DNA of 64,000 bases from Scylla paramamosain (lineage: Eukaryota; Arthropoda; Malacostraca; Decapoda; Portunidae): the NCBI RefSeq assembly GCF_035594125.1, contig NC_087167.1, forward strand, positions 2,473,501 to 2,537,500, written 5' to 3'. The position numbers were made by a program, and so were the translations under genes. This document shows, one piece after another, positions 24,813 through 38,154 of this stretch; positions within the stretch are counted from its first letter, which is position 1; every line of letters starts with the position of its first letter. Under the pieces are notes generated by a model. That model was given only the letters and a program-made list of their open reading frames with translations, had not been told where the DNA came from and searched no databases.

Positions 24813-26291
24813 TAAGTCCTAATAAAAACTCGATTACAGTGGAAATATATGAACATTCTACAATGACTTACAGTGAAGCAGAATAGCTGATCGAATATTT
24901 GGTAAAGCTTTTTAGTGAATGGAATTTTATTTTTGCTTAGAAAAATTCCCACGAGTGCTTAAATGAACTAAATGCCATCAGATGTCAAAAGGCTAAGTAA
25001 ATTAACACCAATGAACGAATGAAGGTTTCATGAGACGTGGGGCAAAATGCGGTGTCATTATCCCTTTATCATAACTAGTCACACAGAAGAGACACACCCG
25101 GTTACCTCCTGCTCCGTCCCCTCACTCACTCCCAGAGATACCGAGAGAAAGCCAAGTTTAATGCGACTAATTAGTGTCGTGCGTGCCTCGCCTCGATGTG
25201 AACTGCTAGCCGTATGGTTAGAGGCTCTCCGGGTGAACTCCAGTGCGTCAGAGAAAGCCTGCGCGTGCACTGCTGAGTCAGGTTTCCTTCTCAGGGATCC
25301 GTTTGTTTTTGCTAGACACGATTATGAACGGAAAGACATTAGTACCTCCGTCACCTTGAAATGTCATCACTTAATTACCATAGCGATGAGTACCGCTGCA
25401 GCTTGCTATGCTGAACTGTAACATGTACTGTTACGACAAAATTTCTTTCACTGGGAGTCTGTTGTGTCGGTGTGTGCCGCTACAACCAAGGTTTCTTTAA
25501 GGAGTCTGCTGTTTCGATGTTTCCTTGGCAGCCAGTTGTTAGGATGCAGTGCCTCCATTCCGTTGGGGTGGCGAAAGTGACTTTTCTCAAGACGAAGAAA
25601 AGACTGATCTTCCTCGTAAGATTCATCAAGTAAGCATATTCTGTAAATATATGTATACGGTATCAGTTTTAGAGAGTGTGAAGGTAAAAACACATCACTA
25701 CGCAACATTTACTTCCAAGACTGAAGAATTTCCTCCGGACTGCATTGCAATGATTTATGTCTCTTCGTACTTGGTTAACGTGTGGCGAGAAAAGCAACGC
25801 CTGCAACGGGTGAGGCGTGAGAACTGTGCGGGAGCTTGTAAACCCGGCTGCTCGAGAAGAGTGTAAATTATATTAATAGCTGACAGAAAGAGGTTTGGTC
25901 GCAGCCAGTGAGAAAGAACAAAAAAAATATAGTGACCAAAGCTTGTGGGATTTAATATACGTTCCTTGACAGCCTCACCGGATACAAGCTAGCGCTGTGG
26001 AGGTGTGGGATGCTAGTGACCGCGTGGCCAGTGTCTGGGCGGCAGCGTGAGGGGGGAGAGAGGAGAGCACCGCTAAACTGGACCTTTCCCAGCCCGTGAC
26101 GCATCCAATGTAACCCAGCGGAGGGAGGGTGCAGGGTGCTCATTGTACGGGATTATCTTCCCTACTTACAATTTACAGGGAAATCAAAGTAGAAAAAAAT
26201 GGACACCAGTCATAGGCGTCATGCAGGGAACGAGTAGTAGATCAACACTACGTAGCAAAATGACAACGTAGAGATGGTGATAGGAGGCAGG

Positions 26292-26293
<2 letters not shown>

Positions 26294-26368
<75 letters not shown>
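26294..26368 (+). repeat. (GA)n microsatellite
   Basis: About 37 units. Confidence 0.97.
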
Positions 26369-26370
<2 letters not shown>

Positions 26371-26586
26371 ATAACAAATTTGCTGGGATGACCAGGAATT
26401 GATAGGCAGCCGACTGATTTAAGTGAAAGTTGCCTTGAGCCTTTGTCGTGCAGTGGAATCATTGAGGCTGCAGACGATGGAAACTAAATTTAAACTTTAT
26501 TGGAGAAGAGCAAGCACATTACTTTTTATAACTGTAATATGTCACTGCACAAGATATAGATGAACATGTTATGGGACCAGAACAGA

Positions 26587-26694
<108 letters not shown>

Positions 26695-27576
26695 AGGTGG
26701 CAGAGATGAATGATTCAACAAAAAAGAAGGACTAGCTAAAACAGGTTTATCGGCAAGAGTAAAATGACGAGGCAGATGACGTAGGAGTTTGCATGGGACC
26801 CTTTTGAGCAACATTATACCTGAAATAGAGCAATGGGTGAACTCAGTGAAGCAGTGACTCTTTTTCTTTGGGACGGATGGCGTGAGGACAGCACATGAGT
26901 ATTTTGGATGAGATTCTCATGATTTTTTGCTCTTTACTAGTCGGCGGTTTTACTTATCGAGTCTTAATCCTAAATAAATTAACATCAAATTCCCCGAAGA
27001 ATCTTATCGCTTAGAAAATTGATGGACTTACTCAGAAACAAACGCTTAGGGGAAAGTTTTCCTTGCAGACTGAACGAAATGTGAAGATTTACTAAATAAT
27101 CTGGATCCGTGTCAACAAAGATACAAATGGACTGATTGGGTTTAGCAGAAAAGTTTTATTTAGTTTCCTGCATAGTTCGCTCAGCCGTGTTTAATATTGT
27201 GCTTAGCCCGCCAGAAAAGTTCAGCGCAATTAGGAGCGTGCTGAAATCTATCAAAGAATACCTAAGAAGGGAAGATGACCGACTGCTATAGATTGGAAAT
27301 TGTGTTATTTCATCTCACTAGCAAGTTCATGTAGGCGCCTGATGGTTAGAAGACAACGCCATCTTTTTACACGGATAAACTACAGTGAGCAAAGATGGAG
27401 CTCGCAGGCTTTCGATCACAGAACACCACGACCCTCAAGGATGGCGCAAACATTGTTACTGATGTGGTTACCGGCAGTGTGTTTATAGTTTATCGTATTA
27501 CGTAGCGCTTTTGCTAGTGTTGTAAACTGTATCCAGGAGATGTATGTTGCAGACCAAACTGTAGAATCTTGAGTCA

Positions 27577-27577
<1 letters not shown>

Positions 27578-27652
<75 letters not shown>
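27578..27652 (+). repeat. (TG)n microsatellite
   Basis: About 37 units. Confidence 0.97.
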
Positions 27653-27654
<2 letters not shown>

Positions 27655-28124
27655 GTGTCCTCATGGTCCCTGTGGTTGCCAAGGTCATCGCCGCCGTTTT
27701 CATTATCACCACCACCATCATAACATTATGGTCATCAGGATGTTACTTCCACAGAAAGGCAAAGGAAATATGTGACAGAAAACCACAGGACAGTAAGTGA
27801 GTACATAAAAAAAAAAATCATGAGAGAAAGGAAAGAAAAGAAAGGAGGGAGAACTGAGGTGGTTATGCGAACAGGAAACCCGGGTGATAGCAACGATTTA
27901 TGTGAAGGCTTATCACCAATAACCGATGCTCAATGACTGGTTAGAGTGCAGTAACATTAAATCAGCCCTGCAGTAATCTAACGCACCGATACCTTAAATC
28001 CTTATTGTCTACGGCGCGGTACGTCATAATAGTTCGTGGATTAATGCTGCGGCCCACAACAACAAGCCCTAGATCTGTTCAGATAATGAATGAAGAGCGG
28101 AATGCAATCTTTATGACCCTTAGC

Positions 28125-28400
28125 GTTAGTAATCAGAATAGGACTAGAAGCAAGTAGTTCAGATTGATAAAACTATTAAAAAAAAGTAAAAAGAAGGCGT
28201 TCTTAAATTTAGCCGTAGATGATCGGAATTGACTCATTGATAAGGCTGTTAATGATGAGGCAGCAGGGAGCCTTAATAGAAGATTAGAAAAAATTATGGA
28301 TCGGAATGATAGGTGAATATTGGTATGAATGTTTTATACATGAACTGCTTCGTGTAACCCCTATGGCTTCTTGCAGCTCCCCTTATGTTCTCGTGTTTTC
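28125..28400 (+). mobile_element. LINE 3'-end element, decayed copy (forward)
   Basis: The plus strand shows the same modules as the reverse copies at 57.5 and 61.8 kb: a decayed 'ttagccgtagatgatcggaa' matching the NRVVDEWN-coding part, then 'agaagattagaaaa', 'atgataggtgaatattgg', and the tail 'tatggcttcttgcagctccc' followed by 'ttatgttctcgtg'. Confidence 0.55.
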
Positions 28401-29298
28401 AAGATATTATGTTCAAACACAGAGAAAAAATATCAGCACTTAAAAATACAGTCCTTAAACTCCGCCTCTCCTGCTCATCCACTTTCTATTACTTTGACTC
28501 CTTTGAGAGAGGAATATTCAGACTTTTGTGTAATCAAGTTGGCCTTCACTCGTTTAGAATTCTTATACCGTATTCTTTTCAAGGGCAGTGATTAAATGGA
28601 ACTTTTCATAAACTACATAATATTAACTTTATTGGTTTATTCGTATATTTCTGTGGCTTCCAGTGAGGCCTCCATTCATGTAAGGAAAACCTTGCCACAC
28701 CATTCCGGTAGAACTGCGCAGAGTAACTGAAGTGTTTGTTGGTCTCACTGTAACCTTGTGCTTGCCTGGTGCCATCACGCGTCCATCACGACACTCAACG
28801 CACGTCAGGTAGCCACTCAGCACAATGGCACTCGGAATATTGGATGGCAAGGCTGTTAGAATATTAAAACTCGTGGACAAAGTGATGCTAAGAATAGTCC
28901 TCAGGAGCAAGACACGAGCAAGACGCACTCCTACATTCCTAAAACAATTTACGTGAAGGACGACGAAGCTGATGAGGCTTGAAGATAGCAAGAAATATAT
29001 GTAAAACCCACCACTCTCATGCCACGTGCGTCTTCCTTTGATTATTAATGCAGCTTTGTGAAGGCGTGGCGGTGGAGAGGTGGGGCCAGGCGGTGGGGAA
29101 GGCGGCGGGGCAGGAGGCTCAGGAAGGGAAGGGTGGGGCATCTAGTGAGCCTGGGAGTGAGTGTTCAAGGGGTGGTGAAGGTTGGTTGTGGGTTTACTGT
29201 CTTCCACTCCTCCCCTCTCCCCTTCACCCCTTTGCCCGCCCGCAGCTACCACACGGCTCTTGTTTATGGGGAACCTCCGTAATGTGAGCGTGGACGAG

Positions 29299-29301
<3 letters not shown>

Positions 29302-29371
<70 letters not shown>
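29302..29371 (+). repeat. (GA)n microsatellite
   Basis: About 35 units. Confidence 0.97.
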
Positions 29372-29373
<2 letters not shown>

Positions 29374-29530
29374 CACATGAAAATACTCAGACATACACGC
29401 AGTTGCACGTCCGCTGAGATACTGTCAGATGATAAATGTTCAAGTTATTGTTTTCTGTCGCTAAATTATGATGTGTAGAGAAGGGGAACCGGCGGCGGCA
29501 TTTTTGATGACATGATGGTCACGGGTGACT

Positions 29531-29532
<2 letters not shown>

Positions 29533-29592
<60 letters not shown>

Positions 29593-29605
29593 GGGAGAGA
29601 GAGAG
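29533..29605 (+). repeat. (GA)n microsatellite
   Basis: Interrupted once near 29590. Confidence 0.96.
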
Positions 29606-29716
29606 CATAATTAGTGAATCTTTATTTTTATTTTTATAGATATATGAAGTTAGAAAATATAGAAGTAAAAGTTGAAGACAATTTACAGTAATCCAATGAA
29701 GACTCATGGCTGTAAA

Positions 29717-29720
<4 letters not shown>

Positions 29721-29755
<35 letters not shown>
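29721..29755 (+). repeat. (GA)n microsatellite
   Basis: About 17 units. Confidence 0.95.
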
Positions 29756-29757
<2 letters not shown>

Positions 29758-30276
29758 AATTTTTCACGTCCACTTTGATTGAGTTTATGGTCCCCCGCGG
29801 TCAACTCATCCTAGTGTACTTTACTGGCCCCTCACGAAACTCGACCGTATACCCCAATTTTTCGTACTTTTGCGGCCACTCATGACACTGGGACCCCCGA
29901 TGGTAGCGGTACAGTGGTGGGAAAGGGCTATATAGTACACACATACTCAGCAGCTGTACATATCCCACTAGAGTAAAAAAGGACGTGGATTGTAAATAAA
30001 GTAATAGTATATAGCGCTGGTGATGACCTGGTATTTGCTTGTGGCCGGCGGTGTAGTAAGTGTAACTGGTATTGTCGATGGTAAGAGTGGTTGGTTGGTC
30101 GGTTGGTTGCTTGGTTGGTAAAAGTTTTGTGTTCATTTCAGTTGCGGTCTTAGCGGTAGTGATGATTGCAGAGGTTGACGGCTGTCTGTTTTGTAAAGAG
30201 CGCTTATTCCTGGCATGTTGAGGGCTTGAGGGAAGGAGAGGGAAAGAGAGAAAAGAAAACAGAGAGGGAGAGAGAC

Positions 30277-30303
30277 GTGTGTGTGTGTGTGTGTGTGTGT
30301 GTG
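30277..30303 (+). repeat. (TG)n microsatellite
   Basis: About 13 units, preceded by a purine-rich stretch. Confidence 0.93.
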
Positions 30304-30536
30304 GTGAACGGTAGAAGGGAAATGGGAAGTGGAAGTGATGGTTTGTGAAGGGAGGAGCAGGAATATGAAGTCAGGAAGAGGTATAGAGTTATCGGAAACG
30401 TGGCTCATGATGCTACACAAATGAAGTAAAAACTATTGTATGTATGTATGAATGCATGGGTGGAGTGCATGAAGGGTGGAGTGAACAGAGTATAGGTGTA
30501 CCAGCAGAAATGGAGATAGGAAGGAGGCGCAGAGTG

Positions 30537-30574
30537 AGGAGGAGGAGGAGGAGGAGGAGGAGGAGGAGGAGGAG
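30537..30574 (+). repeat. (GGA)n trinucleotide repeat
   Basis: About 12 units. Confidence 0.95.
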
Positions 30575-30904
30575 GCTGAGTTAGTGTGAGGTGAAGGAGA
30601 AGCGCTGGGTGTGGGCGAAGGCTGCGTAGGTATGTTTAGCCAAGGACAGAATGACGCGGGCCTTGTAAGGAAGTCCTGCGGGATGTATGCTGTGGATCTG
30701 AGGAATGACAAGGGTGCGTCAAGTACTGAAAAATAAGGGTGGGGAGGATACCGGTGCGGTGCCCTGGAGACCTTGCTGGATAAAGCTACTGTACTCTGGC
30801 AATCTTTGGAGACTCTGTGTATAAGGAAAAAAAACATTCATCTTCCTTAACTCATTCACTACTACAGTAAGGACAATTTGTGAACATATGCAATCTCCAG
30901 GTTT

Positions 30905-31265
30905 TAGTTGAAATGTAGAAGGATGAAAAAAAAATAAAGGATAACAAGGAGGAGGAGAAGGAAGGATAGAAACACTAAGAGGGGAAAGAGGAGCTGTAAG
31001 AGGAGTGATAATAGTAGTAAAAGGAAATGTAAGAGTAGAAAGATGAAAAAGAAGAACTCTAAGAGAATTTAAAAGAGGAGGAAAAGGAGGAGGAGGAGGA
31101 GGAGCAAATAAAAGAGTGAAGAGAAATAAAAATAAGAGGAAAACTAAGACCAGAAATTGGAATGAGAGTTGTAACAGGAGTAGGAGAAGAGTAGAAGTAG
31201 TAAGAGGCTGAGGAGGAGTGGTAGTGGAAGGAGGAGTGGGAGGAGGAGTGTGGTGAGTGGGAGTG
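30905..31265 (+). repeat. Purine-rich block
   Basis: This is about 360 bp of A/G-rich plus strand with short (GGA)n runs near 30948, 31078 and 31230. It resembles 5100-5690 but is more interrupted. Confidence 0.75.
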
Positions 31266-31352
31266 GCGCTGCAGATGAAGTGAGGGGGCGTTGACTGCCG
31301 TTGGGACCCGTTTGGGAAAGTTTATGGGGACTGTGGGAGCTGCCTTCCCTTT

Positions 31353-31471
<119 letters not shown>

Positions 31472-31742
31472 TTCTATCCTTTCCTTTTCATTAGCTCTCA
31501 ACTTTTCCATGATTTCTATTTATTTTAGTTTCTTTTTCTTTTTTTGTTCATATCGATTTTTAATTATTTTCTTTACTATTTTTAATTTTTAAGTCTTGTT
31601 CTATTTTTTTTTACACAATATTAGGTTTGTATATTCCTCTTTCCACATCTTGAAAGTGAACATTTATGGATGTTCATATGTTTTCTTCTTCCTTGTTTTA
31701 CTTTCACTTTTTATTTTCATTTTTGCCCTCCGTCGTCTCTGT

Positions 31743-31743
<1 letters not shown>

Positions 31744-31829
<86 letters not shown>
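31744..31829 (+). repeat. (GA)n(CAGA)n compound repeat
   Basis: (GA)n followed by three CAGA units. Confidence 0.96.
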
Positions 31830-33016
31830 TTACAATCTGTCAGTAACTCAAGTCCGTGTCAAATTTCCAAGGTTTACTGTACATACAAACCTCATAAATA
31901 TTCTATGATTTCACTCAACCATTCTTTATATTTTGCAGAATGTCAGCACTGAGGGATTTATACTTTAATTTATTCAACTTTCTTTTCTACCTCACATTCT
32001 TTCTCTCTGCACACGTATTAAAAGGCAATGCATGTACTGCTGTCCAATGTAGTTACGTCACGTGCCACAAAATGTTTCAGATAAAAAAAAAGTACCTGAG
32101 AATTATCTTCACCTGTACATTATTATATACCAGTTCTGCTCTGTCTGTGTGAAAGTCTCAACTCTTTTTTATTGTGATAACATTTCTTTAGTAACATTCA
32201 GAACAATATGTATATATATATATTAAAGGAAAATCTGGGTAAGGGCAAAAATAGATAAATAAATAAATAGGTAAATAAATAAAAATGGCTTCTGAAAGTT
32301 TCACTCCTTAAAAGAGTCGAAAAGGAACATCGACATAGTATGATTTAAATTGGAATCCTGGAAAATGGAGAGAATTGGTGGGTTTTTATCTTTTCCGTGC
32401 TGTAAAACTATATAAGTGGCCGAAGTAAAATTTACGTGTCAATGCTGTATCAGAATATGAGAAAAATGCTGTTATTAGTGAAAGAGTAAATCTGAAGCAA
32501 TTTATTAATTCATATATTAATTTTCATTCGATTATATGGACCTAAAATTCACTTAATACTGTTTCGGCTGTCACAGTTTAAGGAACATGTCAGCAAAGTG
32601 CGTAGACAGAATGATAGATAGAGAGGTAAACTTTCGATAATTCCTTTTTAATTTCACGACATCACTACCCAGGGTAACTGTACGTGTGTTTGTGTGTCGT
32701 TCATGTGTAAGTCACCAGGCGTGATGTGCGAGCAGGCTGGTTATACTGACGAGGCTCGGGAAACCATTATTATTTTCTCTCTCTGTGAAATTGTTTCCTG
32801 CGGTTATATTTTCTCTTCAAAGTTTTACATTTCTCTTCCTTCTTCTCTTTCTCTTTCTGTTCCTATTCGTCGTCGTTCTCCTCTTTCACATCTTGAGATT
32901 TTAGTTCTTTTCTTTTCTTTCTTTCTTTTCTTTTTTTTTTTTTTTTTGTCTTTTTATGTACTTGGATTTCGTTTGTAACTGCAAAAGCTTAATTTTAGCT
33001 TGTTTCTCTTACTCTT

Positions 33017-33049
<33 letters not shown>

Positions 33050-33090
33050 AACTACTACTACCTCTTCTTTTGTTGTTGTTGTTGTTGTTC
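33017..33090 (+). repeat. (CTA)n and (GTT)n trinucleotide repeats
   Basis: (CTA)n to about 33062, then (GTT)n. Confidence 0.93.
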
Positions 33091-33539
33091 TTACTCCTCT
33101 TCTGTTTGGATTACCTCTCGTAGCCAATTTTTTCTTAATCTTCATCTTCATTTTCAGTTTCCTCTTTTCCTTTTATTTTCTCATACCTAATATTTTGGAC
33201 CGTCTTTTCTTTGTTCTTTTTCTACCCCTGAGCACTAAATCCTCTTCCTGGTGCTCTTCCTCATGTTCCTCCCACCTGTCTGTTCACTTCCCCCTCTCCA
33301 ACCTCTCACTTCCTCTCTGCCCAGTCACGTCGATAACATTAATTCCTATCGCACGCCATCTGAGGTACATGATGAGGGCGAGTAAGGAAATGAGCTGGAC
33401 GGGAATTTGTGTACATGTGGTGTCTCGTGGTCGTGGTCACCTGTGTTGTGAATGACAGTGAGCACCTGTAGAGTGTAGCCGACTGACTGACTATTTCCTT
33501 TCGCTTTCCTGTTCGCTTTCTCCTCCCATCTCTTGTTAT

Positions 33540-33730
33540 GTGTTGGTGGTTGTACTGGTGGTGGAGGTGGTGGTGATGGTGGCGGTGGTTGTAGTTGTAG
33601 AAGAGGTTGTAGTATTGGAGGTGGTTGTGGAGGTTGTGGTGGTGATTTTGTTGTTTTTGTTGCAATTCTTCTTCCTTAGTAATTTTTTTCTTTTTTTTCT
33701 CCTCCTCCTCCTCCTCCTCCTCCTCCTCCA
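33540..33730 (+). repeat. GGT-rich block and (CTC)n run
   Basis: Imperfect GGT/GTT triplets to about 33660, then (CTC)n at 33700-33730. Confidence 0.88.
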
Positions 33731-34045
33731 AACACCATAGTAAAGACCTCAAGATCTCTTGTTGTTTGGTCATCCTTTGTATTCCTTTATATTCCTCTTT
33801 CTCTTCCTATTTTTCTTCCTCCCCCTTCCCCCCATCCTCCTATCCCCCTTTCCTCCTTTCCCCCTCTTCTTCCAGCTCATCTTCCTCTTCCTGCACTGTT
33901 AAAAAGCTTCATTCTTACACTGCGTGCGTAGGTACTCATTTGTCCGCTTGCCTGTTCTTGCGCTCGTCTTTTTGCCTGCTTCTGTCGCTACAATTGCCTT
34001 TTCCGCGGGACGTGATTGTACTGAGGAAACGTGCCGTATGATAGT

Positions 34046-34083
34046 TTGTGTGCGTGCGTGTGTGTGTGTGTGTGTGTGTGTGT
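34046..34083 (+). repeat. (TG)n microsatellite
   Basis: Starts with tgcg variants, then pure TG. Confidence 0.94.
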
Positions 34084-34984
34084 TAGCAGGAAAGCGAAGG
34101 TAGAATTGGCTGCTTTCTTTCTCACAAACAACAAAATGAAAGATGTCAATATGTTTTGGTAGGCCAGTGTTGGTTTTATTTATAAGCTTATATTTTCTTT
34201 GTCTTATGTTTGTTTTATCTTTGTCTGTCAGTGTGCCTGCCCCTGTCTCTTTAAGGTGTTGATCAGAGGATCCTTCAATAAGTCGTAAATTATACCTGTC
34301 AGACTCACTTTCAAGAATATTGGTGGGAACTCAGCTTCCGAGTGCGATATTATCTCCCTAATTCCTTTGCTGGGGATCCTAAGGCCAGGAGTAAGGGTCA
34401 GGCGGGATGGGTGCGGAAAGCTTCAAGTGTAGTCACCGCTGAGGATACGTTTTTTCCTCTGCCATCCCTCGCCGCCACGCCTTGTCCGATGAGCCTCCTG
34501 GACGGCTGGTCGGGTAGAGCTAAAGCGCAAACCTTGACTGTCTGGGCGGAAGAAAAAACGCTCTACCACAGTCTTGAGCAGCTGCCAACAGAGATGGTGC
34601 AAGTAGGATGCACCATATCTGGGGAAGGGTCCGTAGTAGGTGCCGCCCCTTCACCTTGCTATGTATAGAAAGGTAAATAGTCCTCGGCTGTTGCGTTTTC
34701 CACCATGTTTGTTACTGTGGAAGATGATGAACAGTTTGCATGGGAAGTTGTCTTCTGGTCTGTTTGACGTCTATTTAGCTGCATGGCCGCAGGGGGCGTG
34801 GCCCGGTGCTCGCCATCTGGCTACATCACGCAGCACCTTACCTGTCTCAGGCGTGGGGGTCCAGGCGGGTGGAGACACCAGGCAGACAGGTAGACAGGTG
34901 TGCTGTTGTTAATAATTGTTAATTTAAAAAAAATGAAATACCCTTTGTAACAATAATTAATTTGTTTAATAATTTGAAAGTGTT

Positions 34985-35150
34985 TTTAAATAATATATGA
35001 GATAAATACTTCTTCTGGCCACAAAGAATTCTTGTTCAAAAACTGGACAGCGTCAGAAAGATATTATTCTCACATTGGACCAAAAGTGAGATTTCTCTTG
35101 TAAACCTAATGAGTTCCTATTTGATGACTGATAACGCTAGAACATTCTTT
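34985..35150 (+). repeat. Dispersed repeat of unknown class, copy A
   Basis: 'aaactggacagcgtcagaaa', 'gatattattctcacattgga', 'ccaaaagtgag' and 'ctgataacgctagaacattc' all recur in the same order at 37094-37250. By eye the identity is around 85%. No ends, target duplication or coding content are recognisable. Confidence 0.75.
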
Positions 35151-35808
35151 TATAATCAGTACGGTAGAAAAATACCTCTTGTGACTGCAATTAATTTATG
35201 TTCTGTAAGTGGTCAACATTAGAACATAATTCTTTAAGTCCTGCGATCTTGGCGTAAGTCTCGAGGAAGAAGTCTTGCTATCAGGAACATCAGGATGCCT
35301 CGCAAATATATGACTGTACCTAGTGGAGTTTTTGCTCCCTATATCAAGGTCTGAGTAAAGGTGCCCCTGCCTGGCCTCCAAGGACTCATCCTCTCCCTGC
35401 CTCCTTTCCTCCCTCCCTCCGCGCCAGCTGTCTTGAGTGGCCTTGTGGTAGACGGCGTAGCAAGGGCGCGGTGTGAGGATGGGGCGGGAAGGCGAACAGC
35501 TGGTGGAGTGGTCGCCCCAAGCACCCACCTCTTTCCTAAAGTGAAATACCGTATTGGTTCCGTCCAGCATAGCAAACCTGTATGATGCTGGAAGATAATC
35601 AATTAAAGATGCAGGGTTTTTGTATCCTAAGCCGACACGGACTTAAGTAAAGGGGGGGGGGGTGATTTATTCCCTTTCTCCTACCCGATCCCATAAATTA
35701 TCTGCCTTATCCAATTAATTTTTACATCCTTACCTAACGGAGACTAGAATAAAATTTGCTGCGGGTCACGTATGAAGCGAGAATACGTACGTACACCGGA
35801 AAGCTTCC

Positions 35809-35811
<3 letters not shown>

Positions 35812-35887
<76 letters not shown>
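35812..35887 (+). repeat. (CT)n microsatellite
   Basis: About 37 units. Confidence 0.97.
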
Positions 35888-35890
<3 letters not shown>

Positions 35891-37089
35891 GCATTTTAAC
35901 GCATTCTCCGCTACCTCAGCCTTCCTACGCTTTTTGTTGTTATCAGGCGGACAGTTTCAAGAGGCCTCGTGCAGAAAATTCCCAAACCTGCTCCCTCGAC
36001 CTTTTCCCACAGGCACACGCACTTTTTTATGCGTTTGTTGAGTACACTCCTCGACGTATTAGGTTTTTTTTTTATCATGGGAAGAAGTGTGAATGGCTCT
36101 GGTACACTAGCTGGTTACTTTTTCCTCGTTAAAATTCAGTCAGGTGAACCGGTTAATGAAAACAAGGACCTGTTTGCCACTGAATATGTTGATGACGGAA
36201 GCTGTATTTTTGTGTCCACTGACCAAGCCACTCTCAGGTGCAGCATTATATCAGTGTTCACTTTTCACTCCCAGGCAGTCCGAGCCATTGCCACGCCAAA
36301 TATGTGCACTCGGGTGGTCAGTTGGGGCGTCAGACAGGACGGATTTCTCTCGGTCAAGTGTAGCCAGAAAGTTTACACATTCTACCTTACTTCAACTGTC
36401 GTTCCATAGTAACTAATATGTGATGCATAACTGTTTTATTTTATTCATTTATTTATTTTTTTACTCTCAATGATCTGGTATTAATGCGTGTACTCATGGT
36501 CTGTCCCGAGACGTTGCCTTGTGAGGTAATGCCACGCAGGTCACTCCCGCCCAGATCGCCTCTCCGCTGACCTGGTGAGAGGACCAAGGCCGCCAGGTCC
36601 ACCCTTACTCACCATCGAGTGCCTCTCTTGCCTCACTGCACCCAAACGCTCACCACAATCATAACGTGGGCTGATGGTGAAGATTACAAGTAGAAGAAAA
36701 GTGTAAACTAAAAATAATGGAATTTACACATGAATTACGTTTTGAGGCGTTGCGAGACAAAACATGAAAGCAAAAGTAGTCCTCTTATCACACACTTGCA
36801 CGCGTGTTTGCCTCGCACTAGTCACGGCTGAGGCTCGGGAAGGCTGCTACTAATTCAGCCCGGGGCAGCGGCCCAGACTGGTCTCACTAAGTAGCAGTCA
36901 GAGAACGTTCACCTCGTTGCTAGAGAACAGCTTGAATGTCTACTCCTGCCCCCACTGCACCATTACAGTTAAGGGGCGACCTTCCAGAAACTTGTTGGTT
37001 TTGTTACTTTTTGTTGCTTACTGGGTAATCTTCTTATCCCACTGAACCAACACAATTATGAATGATTTTCTTGAGATTTTTTTTTTTTG

Positions 37090-37250
37090 TGTATTATATG
37101 AGGTAAATACTTCATCTGGCCACTAAGAATTCCTGATCAAAAACTGGACAGCTTTAGAAAGATATTATTCTCATATCTGACCAAAAGTGAAATTTTTCTT
37201 CTAAAACTAATGAATTCCTATTTCATAACTGATAACGATGGAACATTCTA
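37090..37250 (+). repeat. Dispersed repeat of unknown class, copy B
   Basis: This is a direct-orientation copy of 34985-35150: 'aaactggacagctttagaaa', 'gatattattctcatatctga', 'ccaaaagtgaa' and 'ctgataacgatggaacattc'. It is followed by a separate small duplication in which 'gttcccaaaacaagaaa' occurs near 37290 and 37435. Confidence 0.75.
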
Positions 37251-37864
37251 ACCAACTAACATTCGGCTAATTCGGAAAAAAAATCCAAATGCCGTTCCCA
37301 AAACAAGAAATATAAGATTGACAGAATTGAGAGAAAGAAGAGAATTTGTCTGAGTGATTTTCTTGAAACGTTTATTATTTTTTTTTAAAGTATCAGGAAG
37401 ATCGATTCAGAAGAAAAAAAAAAAGCTCGAATGGCGTTCCCAAAACAAGAAAAATAGAAGTAGGAGAACCGAAAGAGAAGCCAATCTGTTTATCTTAGTT
37501 GTACATTTTGTTGCCTAGCGTGTGTCATTGAGGCAGGCAGTTGAGGAATCTGGTGTGTGTCCTGGAGCACTGCGAGTACACAGTAGCAGGCATCACCATC
37601 CCATCACGATGCAACAGAACGATCGCAGTAATCTGACTTGACTGTGAAACTTAAACTGAGTGTTATTTTTTTCAGTCAATGGTTTAATTTCAGAGTGTGA
37701 TCCCTGTGTCATTCTTGAGGAGTGGCTACGAGCATGACCTTCAAAAAACAGAGAAGGGAGGAGAGGGAGAGAAAAAGCGGTTTGATGTAGTACGTAGTGT
37801 TTTGCACAGTAATAGTATATTATGCTACACCACGCTCCAGTGCACTTTCAACACAGTGTACATG

Positions 37865-38040
37865 CGGTGTTAGTGTGTTAGCCTCTTGATGTTAGTGTGT
37901 TAATGTTAGTTTATTGATGTTAGTGTGCTTGCGTTAATGTTTTGGTGTTAGTGTGTTAGTGTTAGTGTGATAGTGTCAATGCGTTCAAGTTACCGTTGGT
38001 GTTAGTTGTAGAAGTGGTACTGTGCTAGTGTTAGCGTTCT
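37865..38040 (+). repeat. Degenerate GTGTTAGT-type short tandem repeat
   Basis: Units such as gtgttagt, gatgttagt and gtgttaatgtta occur many times with irregular spacing, then pass into a (TG)n(AG)n tract at 38043. Confidence 0.7.
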
Positions 38041-38041
38041 A

Positions 38042-38154
<113 letters not shown>

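Noticed and set aside
34342..34668. 108-codon plus-strand open frame
   Set aside because: No known motif and no splice or promoter context. It overlaps an intron of the RhoGEF gene.
35969..36409. 146-codon plus-strand open frame after a (CT)n tract
   Set aside because: There is no recognisable domain or exon-like codon bias, and the length is possible by chance. I could not support a gene.
36536..36573. Possible short exon between 'cacgcag' and 'gtgaga'
   Set aside because: At phase 1 in it would leave at phase 0, which breaks the frame between the confirmed exons. It is short, with no domain content.
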